57,691 nt of DNA from NCBI RefSeq assembly GCF_000243275.1, contig NZ_CM001437.1, forward strand, positions 3,847,214-3,904,904, read 5' to 3'. Below the pieces are notes generated by a model, which worked only from the letters and a program-made list of their open reading frames with translations, searched no databases and was not told where the DNA came from. Position numbers and translations under genes: made by a program. Shown in pieces: positions 17,808 to 27,495 of the stretch; the stretch's first letter is position 1; each line of letters starts with the position of its first letter. The DNA comes from Myroides odoratus DSM 2801 (GTDB taxonomy: Bacteria; Bacteroidota; Bacteroidia; Flavobacteriales; Flavobacteriaceae).

Positions 17808-20417
17808 ATGATTATAGAAAAAATATCAATTTTACGAGGTCCTAATATTTGGAGTAATACAAGAGTGAAGCTCATTCAAATGCGATTAAATATAGAAGAG
17901 CTAGAACAAAGACCCACAGATGTAATTGATGGGTTTTTACAACGAATAAAAGTATTATTACCATCATTATACAGTCATCGATGTTCTGAAGGAAGTCCTG
18001 GAGGTTTTTTCAGTAGAGTAAGCACTGGCACTTGGATGGGACATGTGGTGGAGCATATATCTATTGAAATCCAATCTTTAGCTGGTATGCAATCGGGATT
18101 CGGAAGAACCAGAGAAACAAAAGTTTCAGGGACCTATCATGTTGTGTTTGATTATGAGGAAGAAAATGCAGGTGTATTTGCTGCAAAATCAGCAGTAGAA
18201 ATTGCCCAAGCACTAGTTGATGGAGTTGCTTATGACTTGGACTCGACAATTCAAAAGTTAAAGCAAATTTATCGACGTTTTATTTTAGGACCTTCTACAC
18301 TTAGTATTGTAAAGGAAGCAAAAAATAGAAAAATTCCATGGATACCATTGGACAATCAATCTTTTATTCAGTTAGGTTATGGAGTTAATCAAATGCGCAT
18401 TCAAGCAACCATCACATGTGAAACTAGTCATATCGCTGTAGATTTAGCATGTGATAAAGAGAAGACAAAAATGATACTCAAACAATGCTCCATACCTGTT
18501 GCAGAAGGTGGTGTTTGTATAAACCAAGATCAACTTAAACAACTCATTGATAAAGTAGGATATCCTATAGTGATAAAGCCATTAGATGGAAATCAGGGAA
18601 AAGGTGTGTCTATTAAAGTTCTCGACTTTGAAACAGCTAAACAAGCTTTAATACATGCACAAAAATATAGTGAAAGAGTCATCGTTGAAAAATTTATTAG
18701 GGGCCATGATTTTAGAGTTTTGGTCATCAATAATAAAGTCGTAGCGGCTTCAAAAAGGGTTGCTGCTCATATTATTGGCGATGGAGTTCGAACAATAAGA
18801 GAATTAATTGAATTAACAAATAAAGATCCTTTACGCGGAAATGGTCATGAGAATGTTTTAACTAAGATAGAAATCGATCGAGATACCCTGAGTCTTTTGT
18901 CTAAAAGAGAGCTTCAACTGGATTCTATTGTCGAAGATAATATGATTGTTAATTTAAAATCTACTGCTAATTTAAGCACAGGAGGAACTGCAATTGATGT
19001 AACGGATCAAATCCATCCAGAAAACATTTTATTAGCAGAAAGGATTGCAAGAGTTATCGGATTGGATATTTGTGGAATTGATATCATGGCTGTTAACCTT
19101 ACGACTGCTTTAAAAGAAAATGAGGGTGTGGTGTTAGAAGTAAATGCAGCACCAGGATTTAGAATGCATTTAGCGCCTAGCGAAGGGATTTCGCGTAATG
19201 TAGCTGTACCTGTTTTGGATATGTTATATCCTCCAGGAAAAGAATCTAGAATTCCTATACTAGCAATAACAGGAACAAATGGTAAAACAACAACAACTCG
19301 TTTACTGGCTCATATTGCAAAAAATCATGGCTTTAAAGTAGGTTTTACAACATCTGATGGCATATATATCGATCATCAACTAATGGAAAAAGGAGATACC
19401 ACAGGTCCTGTTAGTGCTCATTATGTGCTGCGAGATCCAAGTGTTGAAATCGCTATATTAGAGACAGCTAGAGGAGGTATTTTGCGCGCAGGATTAGGAT
19501 TCACTAGTTGTGATATTGCTATTATTACCAATATTAAGGAAGATCACTTAGATTTAGATGATATTCATACGTTGGCTGATTTGGCAAAAGTCAAAGCTGT
19601 TGTAGTTGAGAGTGTAAAAACAGATGGCTGGGCTATTTTAAATGCAGATGATCCCTATTGTATGAAGATTTCACAAACACTAGACTGTCAAGTTGCATAT
19701 TTTTCGTTAGATGTAAATAGCTCTATTGTAGAAGCATGCTTGAAAAGAGGTGAAATAGTAGCTGTTTGTGAAAATGGATATATAACCATTAAAAAAGAGC
19801 ATTGGAACATTAGAATTGAAAAAGTTATTAATGTTCCTCTTACTATGCAGGGAAAAGCAAAATTTATGGTGCAAAATGTATTGGCAGCTACTCTGGCCAG
19901 TTATCTGTATGGATTTGAACCAGCAAACATCAGAATGTCCTTGCAAACTTTTATTCCTAGTCCCACTCAAACTCCAGGGAGAATGAATGTTTTTGAATTT
20001 AAAAAATTTAAAATCATGATTGATTTCGCCCATAATCCAGCAGGATATTTAGCCATTGAAGACTATTTAACGTTTATTGAAGCCTCTAGGAAAATTGGTA
20101 TAATAGCAGCAGTAGGAGATCGACGAGATCAGGATATTATTAAATGTGGTAAAATCGCTGCACGAATGTTTGATCATATTATTATTCGACAAGAAAACCA
20201 TCTACGAGGAAGGACTGAAGAAGAAATAATACAATTGATATTAATAGGAATAACTAGTATTAATAAACAGGTTACTTATGAAATAATCCCAAAAGAAGCT
20301 GAAGCCCTTAAACATGTTTTATCTATTGCTAAAGAAGGAAATTATATAGTTGCCTTAAGTGATGTAGTATCCAATGCCATCAATCTTATTGAGTCCTATC
20401 TTGAAAATGATAAATAG
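17808..20417 (+). CDS. cphA: Cyanophycin synthetase
   Basis: 869 residues from the ATG at 17808, chosen because family members open with M-IEKI-LRGPNIWS; an in-frame TTG at 17784 would only add 8 residues. An N-terminal domain (1-160) is followed by an ATP-grasp domain (about 205-470, with YPIVIKPLDGNQGKGVSIKV and VLEVNAAPGFRMH) that adds aspartate. A Mur-ligase-like domain follows, with P-loop TGTNGKTTTT near 489 and ETARGGILRAGLGF, that adds arginine. It makes the nitrogen reserve multi-L-arginyl-poly-aspartate. With the divergent cphB-iaaA pair, synthesis and breakdown are both encoded here. Confidence 0.95.
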   Translation: MIIEKISILRGPNIWSNTRVKLIQMRLNIEELEQRPTDVIDGFLQRIKVLLPSLYSHRCSEGSPGGFFSRVSTGTWMGHVVEHISIEIQSLAGMQSGFGRTRETKVSGTYHVVFDYEEENAGVFAAKSAVEIAQALVDGVAYDLDSTIQKLKQIYRRFILGPSTLSIVKEAKNRKIPWIPLDNQSFIQLGYGVNQMRIQATITCETSHIAVDLACDKEKTKMILKQCSIPVAEGGVCINQDQLKQLIDKVGYPIVIKPLDGNQGKGVSIKVLDFETAKQALIHAQKYSERVIVEKFIRGHDFRVLVINNKVVAASKRVAAHIIGDGVRTIRELIELTNKDPLRGNGHENVLTKIEIDRDTLSLLSKRELQLDSIVEDNMIVNLKSTANLSTGGTAIDVTDQIHPENILLAERIARVIGLDICGIDIMAVNLTTALKENEGVVLEVNAAPGFRMHLAPSEGISRNVAVPVLDMLYPPGKESRIPILAITGTNGKTTTTRLLAHIAKNHGFKVGFTTSDGIYIDHQLMEKGDTTGPVSAHYVLRDPSVEIAILETARGGILRAGLGFTSCDIAIITNIKEDHLDLDDIHTLADLAKVKAVVVESVKTDGWAILNADDPYCMKISQTLDCQVAYFSLDVNSSIVEACLKRGEIVAVCENGYITIKKEHWNIRIEKVINVPLTMQGKAKFMVQNVLAATLASYLYGFEPANIRMSLQTFIPSPTQTPGRMNVFEFKKFKIMIDFAHNPAGYLAIEDYLTFIEASRKIGIIAAVGDRRDQDIIKCGKIAARMFDHIIIRQENHLRGRTEEEIIQLILIGITSINKQVTYEIIPKEAEALKHVLSIAKEGNYIVALSDVVSNAINLIESYLENDK

Positions 20418-20675
20418 AATACTTTTTAACTGATTTTGATAGTAAGATAATACTCTAACTTTATCAAGAATTGTGTTAAATAAAAGTTTCTAAGAACAAG
20501 AAAAATAAATTTTATACTATCAGTACAGGATTATTTATAATCGAATCGTTAGTTTAATTGGTATATTTTCTCTGAAGAGTGGTTTAATTTATCTAGAATA
20601 TAGAGATAGATATTTAACAGTAAACCTAATTTATTATTCTTATAATATAGTGAAGGTTAAAAACAAGTCAAACTT

Positions 20676-22271
20676 ATGCGTAAACAATTTGTCGTTTTTT
20701 CAACATTACTTTTGATTGTAATGCTTCTACTTACTCTCTTTTTAAATAAGAATTGGGGCATCTTTTTTGTAGTTATTCTCATCTTTGTGATTATGGGATA
20801 TCAGGATATGTATCAAAAGAAACATACACTGAGGCGTATTTATCCAGTCTTTGGTCGACTTCGCTATGTGATGGAAGAACTTCGACCAAAAATGTATCAA
20901 TATTTTATTGAATCCGATACCGACGGTAAACCAATTAGTCGTATCGACCGTGCAACCATCTATCAACGTGCTAAAAAAGAATTGGAAACAATTCCATTTG
21001 GAACGCAATTAGACGTTTATGCAGAGGGTTACGAATGGATGTGTCACTCAATTGCTCCAAAAGCCTTTGATAAACTAGATCACAATCCGCGTGTACTATT
21101 TGGTAATAAAGACTGTAAACAACCGTATTCAGCCAGTATCCTCAATATTTCAGCCATGAGTTTTGGTTCACTAAGCGCTCAAGCTATAGAAGCCATGAGT
21201 GGTGGTGCAAAATTAGGAGGGTTTGCGCATAATACAGGTGAAGGAGGAATAAGTCCGTATCATTTAAAAGGTGGAGGGGACTTAATTTGGCAAATTGGTA
21301 CGGGATACTTTGGATGTAGAGATGAGCATGGAAAATTTGATCCTACCTTATTTGCGGAAAAAGCGAAATTACCGAATGTAAAAATGATCGAGTTAAAAAT
21401 CTCACAAGGAGCTAAACCAGGGCATGGGGGAATACTTCCTGCGTCTAAAAATACAGTGGAAATTGCGGAAATCAGACAAGTAAAACCGCATACGGTTGTG
21501 GCTTCACCGCCTTATCACTCGGCTTTTAATTCACCATTAGAATTAGTTTCGTTTATTAAGGAATTGCGAACGCTATCAGAGGGGAAACCGATTGGGTTTA
21601 AACTGTGTATCGGACACAAAGCAGAGTTTATTTCTATTTGTAAGGCGATGGTTCATTTAGATACGTATCCGGATTTTATCTCTGTAGATGGTGGCGAAGG
21701 TGGTACGGGGGCTGCACCGCAAGAGTTCTCGAATTATGTAGGAGCCCCTATGTTGGATGGACTGGCTTTTGTACATAACATCTTAACAGGAATGGGAATT
21801 CGCAAGCACATTAAGATCATTGCTTCTGGAAAAGTAACTTCGTCGTTTCATATTGCTCGTGCTATGGCTTTAGGTGCAGATACGTGTAATGCCGCTCGTG
21901 CGATGATGATTGCTATTGGATGTATCCAAACTCTTTTATGTAACACCAACCGTTGTCCTACGGGAATTGCTACGCAGGATCCAAAGTTGACCATAGGTTT
22001 AGACGTTGCAGACAAAAAAGTACGTATGGCCAATTACCATAAAGGGACAGTGGAGAGCTTCGTTGAATTATTAGGGGCTTCTGGATTGGATGATATGAAA
22101 AACATCACGCGTACCCATATTTACAGACGTGTTTCATTAAACGATATGTTGACATATGAAGAGATTTTTCCTTCTTTAAAAGTGGGATCTTTATTGGAAG
22201 GGAATATTCCCGATCGATATAAACAAGATTTTGAATATGCAAATATGAACCGATGGTGGATTTTCAAATGA
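20676..22271 (+). CDS. FMN-binding glutamate-synthase-like membrane protein
   Basis: 531 residues. Two hydrophobic segments lie in the first 45 residues, then a (beta/alpha)8 FMN domain like the synthase half of GltB: MSFGSLSAQAIEAMS, GGISPYH, PGHGGILP, VDGGEGGTGAAP near 337. The [3Fe-4S] ligands of GltB are preserved as C-x5-C-x4-C (Cys416, Cys422, Cys427) in a CNTNRCPTGIATQ context. The glutaminase domain of true glutamate synthase is missing. The reaction is unproven; a membrane-linked flavin oxidoreductase is likely. It stands alone downstream of cphA, 258 bp away. Confidence 0.88.
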   Translation: MRKQFVVFSTLLLIVMLLLTLFLNKNWGIFFVVILIFVIMGYQDMYQKKHTLRRIYPVFGRLRYVMEELRPKMYQYFIESDTDGKPISRIDRATIYQRAKKELETIPFGTQLDVYAEGYEWMCHSIAPKAFDKLDHNPRVLFGNKDCKQPYSASILNISAMSFGSLSAQAIEAMSGGAKLGGFAHNTGEGGISPYHLKGGGDLIWQIGTGYFGCRDEHGKFDPTLFAEKAKLPNVKMIELKISQGAKPGHGGILPASKNTVEIAEIRQVKPHTVVASPPYHSAFNSPLELVSFIKELRTLSEGKPIGFKLCIGHKAEFISICKAMVHLDTYPDFISVDGGEGGTGAAPQEFSNYVGAPMLDGLAFVHNILTGMGIRKHIKIIASGKVTSSFHIARAMALGADTCNAARAMMIAIGCIQTLLCNTNRCPTGIATQDPKLTIGLDVADKKVRMANYHKGTVESFVELLGASGLDDMKNITRTHIYRRVSLNDMLTYEEIFPSLKVGSLLEGNIPDRYKQDFEYANMNRWWIFK

Positions 22272-22408
22272 AAAACAAACCTAAATTGAGCTGTTTTTCT
22301 ATAAAATTAATAGAAGAATTTTTATATATGAAAATTCAACATGTTAGATTACAGCTAGTCAAAAACCTCTAAGATTAACATGATTTGGTTGTATTGTTTA
22401 AAAAAATC

Positions 22409-22909
22409 CTATACTAATGTTTTCTTCATCATTATATCGCTTTGCTTATCATCTGCTGGTAGAAAAATATGTTTATCAAATGCTATAAATCTATTTTTTT
22501 TTGATAGAAACGAATAGCTTTTGGGTTTTCTTCCCAAACACCTAACCACAAATAGTTGACTTTTTTAATATATGCTACTTGTAAAGCTTTTTCATATAAT
22601 ATTTGCCCAACCTTTTGCCCATGATATTCTTGTAAAACATAGATTCTTTCTATTTCTATGTTGTTGGAATCTTTTATTTCTGTTTGAGAAACTCCATAGT
22701 TTAATTTAAGATAGCCAATTAATTTGATGTGATAAAATTGCAAAATAAAAGTCAGAATAAATATCAGTTAATTCTTTAGTTAGTGTCTTAATTGAAAAAC
22801 TATCCTCAAGATATTTGGTCATGTTTTCCTGACTGTTTGTTTCTGAAAAGGTTTCAAAAAAAGTTTGCCTACTGATTGTTTGTAACTCTTGAATATCGTT
22901 TAGAGTCAC
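22409..22909 (-). pseudogene. GNAT N-acetyltransferase, broken by two frameshifts
   Basis: Three consecutive minus-strand frames together read as one GNAT protein. They are 22909-22706 (TLNDIQELQTISRQTFFETF to SDFYFAI), 22743-22483 (LIGYLKLN, IERIYVLQEYHGQKVGQILY, LGVWEENPKAIRFYQKK), and a short third frame ending at the stop at 22409-22411 (FDKHIFLPADDKQSDIMMKK). The second break lies at a run of nine T in the plus strand (22493-22501). The acetyl-CoA-binding Q-x-G-Q motif is present. It is either a real pseudogene or homopolymer sequencing error. Confidence 0.8.
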
Positions 22910-23214
22910 TTTCTTAATTGCTATGTTTTTATTTTTTTTGTTTTCAAGGATTTAATGTCAATATCAAGGAAAGCTATTATCTAAGCAAATTTAAATGTTT
23001 ATAGCGTATAAAAATTAACCAATATAAATAAAGTAGATAGTCCAATAAGAATAATTTGTAATCTACTTTAGCTATAATTGCAATAAAAATCTTGTAAAAG
23101 TTAAATGTAAGGGATAATTCATGTAAATACGTGTTTTTTATTAACTAACAAAATTAATTTTCTATTTTTGACTTTGTAAACTATTTATAACATTAAAAAA
23201 GTAGAATTATTTTT
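22910..23214 (+). other. Spacer with candidate nhaA promoter
   Basis: Gene-free AT-rich stretch of about 300 bp. TATTTTTG at 23163-23170 fits the Bacteroidota -7 element (TAnnTTTG), 44 bp before the nhaA start, but no clear TTG box is found at the expected distance. Confidence 0.35.
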
Positions 23215-24537
23215 ATGAGCCATTTAAATCAAACCCCTATAGAGAGGATGGTATCACCCATACAACGATTTATTAAACAAGAGAAGTCAGGTGGTATAGT
23301 ATTAGGGATAAGTGTAATTATTGCACTTGTATTAGCTAATACCTCTTTAAAAGAACATTATCATCATATCTTGGAATATAAGTTTGGTTTTCAATGGGCA
23401 GGAAATAGTTTTTTTGAATATAATTTACACCATTGGATTAATGATGGATTGATGGCTATTTTCTTCTTTGTGGTGGGGCTAGAATTGAAAAGAGAAATCG
23501 TAGCAGGCGAGTTATCTAATCCTAGAAAAGCAATGTTACCTATTGGAGCGGCATTAGGAGGTATGGTTGTTCCTGCTGTTATTTATTTTGCCTTAAATCC
23601 AAGTGGAGAGATGTCTAATGGTTGGGGAATTCCTATGGCGACTGATATCGCATTTGCTTTGGGGGTTCTTTATTTATTAGGAAGTAGAATCCCTTTAACA
23701 TTAAAAGTGTTTCTAACGGCATTAGCTATCGTTGATGATTTAGGGGCTGTACTTGTTATAGCTTTCTTTTATACTTCAGAGATTTCGACTTTGCATTTAT
23801 TAGTTGGGTCTTCTATATTAGTTATTATGTATTTGGGTAATAGAATAGGAGTTAGAAATATACTTTTTTATGCTATTTTAGGAATTGGAGGGGTATGGAC
23901 AGCGTTTTTATTATCTGGCGTTCACGCCACTATTGCTGCAGTTTTAGCAGCGTTTACAATTCCTGCCAATGTTAGAATTAGTGAAAAAGTATTTAGTGAA
24001 AAAATACAAGTACTTTTAGATAAGTTCAAAGCAATAGATCCCGATAATACTAGATCTACTTTAACTAATGAACAATTACATATTTTAGAGCAGATAGAAA
24101 ACAGTAGTGCCTGTGCAACACCGCCTTTACAGCGTTTAGAGCACATGATGCATCCGATGGTTACTTTTCTAATTATTCCTATTTTCGCTTTAGCCAATGC
24201 TGGTGTATCTTTAGCTATTGATTTTGATCATTTGTTTAGTACAAATGTAGCTCTAGGTGTAGCACTTGGTTTATTGGTCGGAAAGGTAATAGGAGTAGTA
24301 GGTTTTACGGTTGTTTTGGTAAAATTAAAAGTAGCTCCTTTCCCTGAGGGGATGAATATTAAAAATCTTTTTGGACTGAGCCTTCTTGCAGCTATTGGTT
24401 TTACCATGTCTTTATTCGTAACTTCATTAGCTTTTACAAGTGAGGAATATATGACTCAAGCTAAGATAGGAATCTTTGTCGCTTCTATAATTGGGGGAGT
24501 GATTGGATATTATGTTTTGAGTAGAGAAAAAAAATAA
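23215..24537 (+). CDS. nhaA: Na+/H+ antiporter NhaA
   Basis: 440 residues with about 12 membrane helices. Diagnostic segments: FFVVGLELKREIVAGELSNP, MATDIAFALGVL, and AIVDDLGAV with the paired aspartates at 174-175 that bind the ions. A hydrophilic loop near 250-300 is longer than in E. coli NhaA, which accounts for the greater length. It exchanges cytoplasmic sodium for external protons. The DUF389 gene follows 18 bp later, so the two are probably one transcript. Confidence 0.95.
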   Translation: MSHLNQTPIERMVSPIQRFIKQEKSGGIVLGISVIIALVLANTSLKEHYHHILEYKFGFQWAGNSFFEYNLHHWINDGLMAIFFFVVGLELKREIVAGELSNPRKAMLPIGAALGGMVVPAVIYFALNPSGEMSNGWGIPMATDIAFALGVLYLLGSRIPLTLKVFLTALAIVDDLGAVLVIAFFYTSEISTLHLLVGSSILVIMYLGNRIGVRNILFYAILGIGGVWTAFLLSGVHATIAAVLAAFTIPANVRISEKVFSEKIQVLLDKFKAIDPDNTRSTLTNEQLHILEQIENSSACATPPLQRLEHMMHPMVTFLIIPIFALANAGVSLAIDFDHLFSTNVALGVALGLLVGKVIGVVGFTVVLVKLKVAPFPEGMNIKNLFGLSLLAAIGFTMSLFVTSLAFTSEEYMTQAKIGIFVASIIGGVIGYYVLSREKK

Positions 24538-24555
24538 CAATAAAAATAAGAGCAG

Positions 24556-25890
24556 ATGACAAATAAGTTTTTTGATTACATTAATCTGCATAAAGGAGAA
24601 GAGAAAGGGGAAAAAGTTCTAGAAAACATTAGAGCTAATATTGCCTTTAAGGGAGCTAATCTATGGATTTTAGCTTGTGCCATTATCATTGCATCTGTTG
24701 GGTTAAATGTAAATTCAACAGCAGTAATTATAGGTGCCATGTTAATTTCTCCATTGATGGGACCAATTGTAGGTGCAGGCTTTGCCTTAGGAACTTATAA
24801 TTTTTTATTGCTAAAAATCGCAATAAAAAACTTAATCATTGCTACTATTGTTAGTTTATTAGTTTCTGCTATTTATTTCTACGTTAGTCCTTTTAAGGAT
24901 GTTCAATCTGAGTTATTAGCTCGTACTTCCCCAACAATTTATGATGTTTTGATTGCTTTTTTTGGAGGTCTTGTTGGAGTTATCTCTATTACTAGGGTTG
25001 AAAAAGGAAATCCTATACCAGGAGTTGCTATTGCTACTGCATTAATGCCCCCTTTATGTACAGCAGGATATGGGTTAGCTACATTTAATATAAGTTACTT
25101 TTTGGGAGCTTTTTACCTGTATACTATTAACTGTTTTTTTATTTGTATTGCTACTTTTTTTGTTATTAAGTACTTGAAATATCCAACATCATCTACTTTA
25201 GATACCCAGAAAGAAAGACGTATAAGATATGGTATTAGTATGTTGATTGTTGTGATGATTGTACCTAGTTTCTACTTGGCTTATACGTTATTTGAAGAAA
25301 AGAAATTCACAAAAACTGTCGAGGAGTTCATTGATTCTGAGTTTAATGATAGAGGGTATACTGTGATTTATAAAAAGATTAATTATAATACTAAGCCCAA
25401 AAAAGTAGAACTTGCTTTTTTGGATAAGAAATTAACTGAAGAAAATATTTTACTCTACAACAGGTTATTAAAGGAAAGAGGTCTAGACAATGTAGAGCTG
25501 ACATTTAAACAAGATGAAAAGGATATTAAATCAGAAATTTTAAATGAACTCAGTAAGCAAGATCGATCATATGCAGAGAAAGATATTATAATCAATGACT
25601 TAAAAAAAGAACTGTCTAAGTATAAAGTGGATGAACCTAATTTGATAAATGAAATTAATGTACTTTTTCCTAATATAGAAGAAGTATCCATTGGGAAAGT
25701 AGAGCGATATATAAAAACTGATAGTATTACAATGAATTGGTTTTTTCTTTTTAATCAAAAAGAAAAAACAAAGGCAGTAGATGGTAAGCTACTTAATAAT
25801 TGGTTAAAGACTCGATTAAAGGCAGATACCATTTTACTTGTTCAAGGAAATAATCCTATACAGGAGAAAGGGAATAACCAGATAAAGTAA
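24556..25890 (+). CDS. DUF389 / TIGR00341 family membrane protein
   Basis: 444 residues. The first 240 residues are membrane-spanning with GLNVNSTAVIIGAMLISPLMGPIVG-type core sequence, split here by a helix break, and the conserved ATALMPPLCTAGYGLA. The remaining 200 residues are hydrophilic, charged and partly helical, and probably cytoplasmic. The family has no established biochemical role. Coupling to nhaA (18 bp) hints at an ion or envelope function, but that is context only. A terminator follows at 26010. Confidence 0.85.
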   Translation: MTNKFFDYINLHKGEEKGEKVLENIRANIAFKGANLWILACAIIIASVGLNVNSTAVIIGAMLISPLMGPIVGAGFALGTYNFLLLKIAIKNLIIATIVSLLVSAIYFYVSPFKDVQSELLARTSPTIYDVLIAFFGGLVGVISITRVEKGNPIPGVAIATALMPPLCTAGYGLATFNISYFLGAFYLYTINCFFICIATFFVIKYLKYPTSSTLDTQKERRIRYGISMLIVVMIVPSFYLAYTLFEEKKFTKTVEEFIDSEFNDRGYTVIYKKINYNTKPKKVELAFLDKKLTEENILLYNRLLKERGLDNVELTFKQDEKDIKSEILNELSKQDRSYAEKDIIINDLKKELSKYKVDEPNLINEINVLFPNIEEVSIGKVERYIKTDSITMNWFFLFNQKEKTKAVDGKLLNNWLKTRLKADTILLVQGNNPIQEKGNNQIK

Positions 25891-26598
25891 AAATAGTTAT
25901 CTTCATTAAGGTCTGTTAGGAGGTAAAGACAAAAAGTAGATATAATATTTTTGGTAATAAGCGGAGTTTACGTTACTTTATAGACCAAGTTTAAATTGTA
26001 ACTAAATAGAAAAAAGAGAAAGCCCTAGGACTTTCTCTTTTTAAAGACAACTAGTAAATAAGGAGAACTAGTTTTAGAATTATAAATCTAATGATTTTTT
26101 ACTTGTTATAAATTTATTTTTTAATATTATTACAAATAAAGAATGTAACTTTATAAGTTTTTTAAAAGAAGAATTATTGAAGTAAAAAATCAAAGATATA
26201 TCACTAAGTAGGTAAAAAAGCACTACAAGAGAAATCTTATTCAGATTTTTTTTAAGTATGTTTTTTTTAGAACTAGAATAGTTTGCTAATTATTTAGCAT
26301 TTGTCTCTTGAATTTAGTAAAATAATCACCATTTACTGATAATATTAACGCTGATCTAGGTGAATTAGTCAGTAAGGATAACGTTTTGGTTTGTAGAATA
26401 GTATGTCTCTGATATTTCTCCCTGTACAAATAAGTTAGCTACTATTTTAGCAGAAAATGAAAATAAAGCTTTAGAGTGGAACTATGTGGATGAGCTAAAT
26501 CAAGCGCATACAACCATATGTAGAGCAACTAAAAACTAAGCCCTAATTTGGATATTAAATAATTAAAATAGCAGTAGTTTAGCATCTTATAATAAGAT
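25891..26598. other. Gene-free region with terminator and short coding relic
   Basis: About 700 bp between the DUF389 and tatC-like genes. It holds the hairpin at 26010 and, at 26405-26540, a 40-odd-codon open stretch with codon-like composition (LATILAENENKAL, NYVDELNQAHTTIC) bounded by stops and without a usable start. This looks like the tail of a dead gene; no family was recognised. Confidence 0.4.
26010..26045 (+). terminator. Terminator after nhaA-DUF389
   Basis: Perfect stem AAAAAGAGAAAG / CTTTCTCTTTTT with an 8-9-base loop, about 120 bp after the DUF389 stop. Confidence 0.85.
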
Positions 26599-27405
26599 AT
26601 GGATATAGATATTAAGAAAAAGACATTTTTAAACTTTGTTGGACTTTTAAGAAGTTTTTTAATCAAGTGTTTTATCGGAATTGTTTTATGTAGTAGCATA
26701 GCGTTTTTATATACTAACTTTATTTTTGAGCAGATATTATTTGCTCCTAAGAACCCTAATTTTCCTATTTATATTTGGCATCGTTCTTTGATAGATTTTT
26801 TTAATTTGAGTTCATCATTGTATATGGAAGGGATTGAGTTTGATATTCAAAATCGAAAAATGGATGGTCAGTTAAAGATTATGATTTGGACTAGTTTTAC
26901 CTTTGGACTAATAGCTTCATTTCCTTGGATTTTGTATCAAATTTGGAAACTTGTACAACCTAAATTATATAATAGTAAGACAAGATATAGTATTGTATTT
27001 GTAACAATCACAAGTCTTTTATTTTTTATAGGTGTCTTGTTTGGATATTTTATTATAGTTCCGTTATCTATTCATTTTTTTATGAATATAGAGATTAGTA
27101 GTATTGTTGCTAATCAAATCGATCTTACTTCATATATTTCTCTTGTTAGAACCACTATACTAGCATCAGGTATTGTGTTTGTTTTGCCAGTTGTCATTCT
27201 AGTATTATACAAGATGGGAATTTTATCAACAGATACACTCAAAGGGTATCGCAGATATGCTTATGTTTTGATTTTAGTTGCATCAGCAATTATTACCCCT
27301 CCAGATGTATTGAGTCAAGTTATTTTGGTTATACCATTAGTTTTATTGTATGAAGTGAGTATTTTCTTTTCAAAGTTTATGAAGTCTAATCACATTACAG
27401 AATAA
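26599..27405 (+). CDS. Divergent TatC-like protein lacking the key glutamates
   Basis: 268 residues with six predicted helices and clear TatC landmarks: FPWILYQIWK, a Y-F-I-I-VPLSIHFF segment, and ITPPDVLSQVILVIPLVLLYE. The residues that in E. coli TatC contact the twin-arginine signal are changed. The HLIELR motif (Glu15) aligns with FVGLLR, LYKHER (Glu103) with LYNSKT, and FEVP (Glu170) with FVLP. The TPPD aspartate is kept. No tatA or tatB gene is adjacent. It may be a second, specialised or degenerating TatC; the gene itself is intact. Confidence 0.82.
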   Translation: MDIDIKKKTFLNFVGLLRSFLIKCFIGIVLCSSIAFLYTNFIFEQILFAPKNPNFPIYIWHRSLIDFFNLSSSLYMEGIEFDIQNRKMDGQLKIMIWTSFTFGLIASFPWILYQIWKLVQPKLYNSKTRYSIVFVTITSLLFFIGVLFGYFIIVPLSIHFFMNIEISSIVANQIDLTSYISLVRTTILASGIVFVLPVVILVLYKMGILSTDTLKGYRRYAYVLILVASAIITPPDVLSQVILVIPLVLLYEVSIFFSKFMKSNHITE

Positions 27406-27454
27406 TATATTATCGTATTTGCTATAAAAATTAATTAAACTTGCATAGTTTAAA

Positions 27455-27480
27455 TATACATCGTAATATTACGATGTATA
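27455..27480. promoter_or_regulatory. ArsR operator 1
   Basis: Perfect 26-bp palindrome (half-site TATACATCGTAAT) 15 bp upstream of arsR, downstream of a TTG box at 27441-27443, where the -7 element would be. Binding there would block the promoter until arsenite releases the repressor. Confidence 0.85.
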
Positions 27481-27495
27481 TTTAAGTATGAAACA

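Noticed and set aside
19707..20033. Minus-strand 108-codon frame within cphA
   Set aside because: Shadow of the Mur-ligase-like domain; no recognisable motif.
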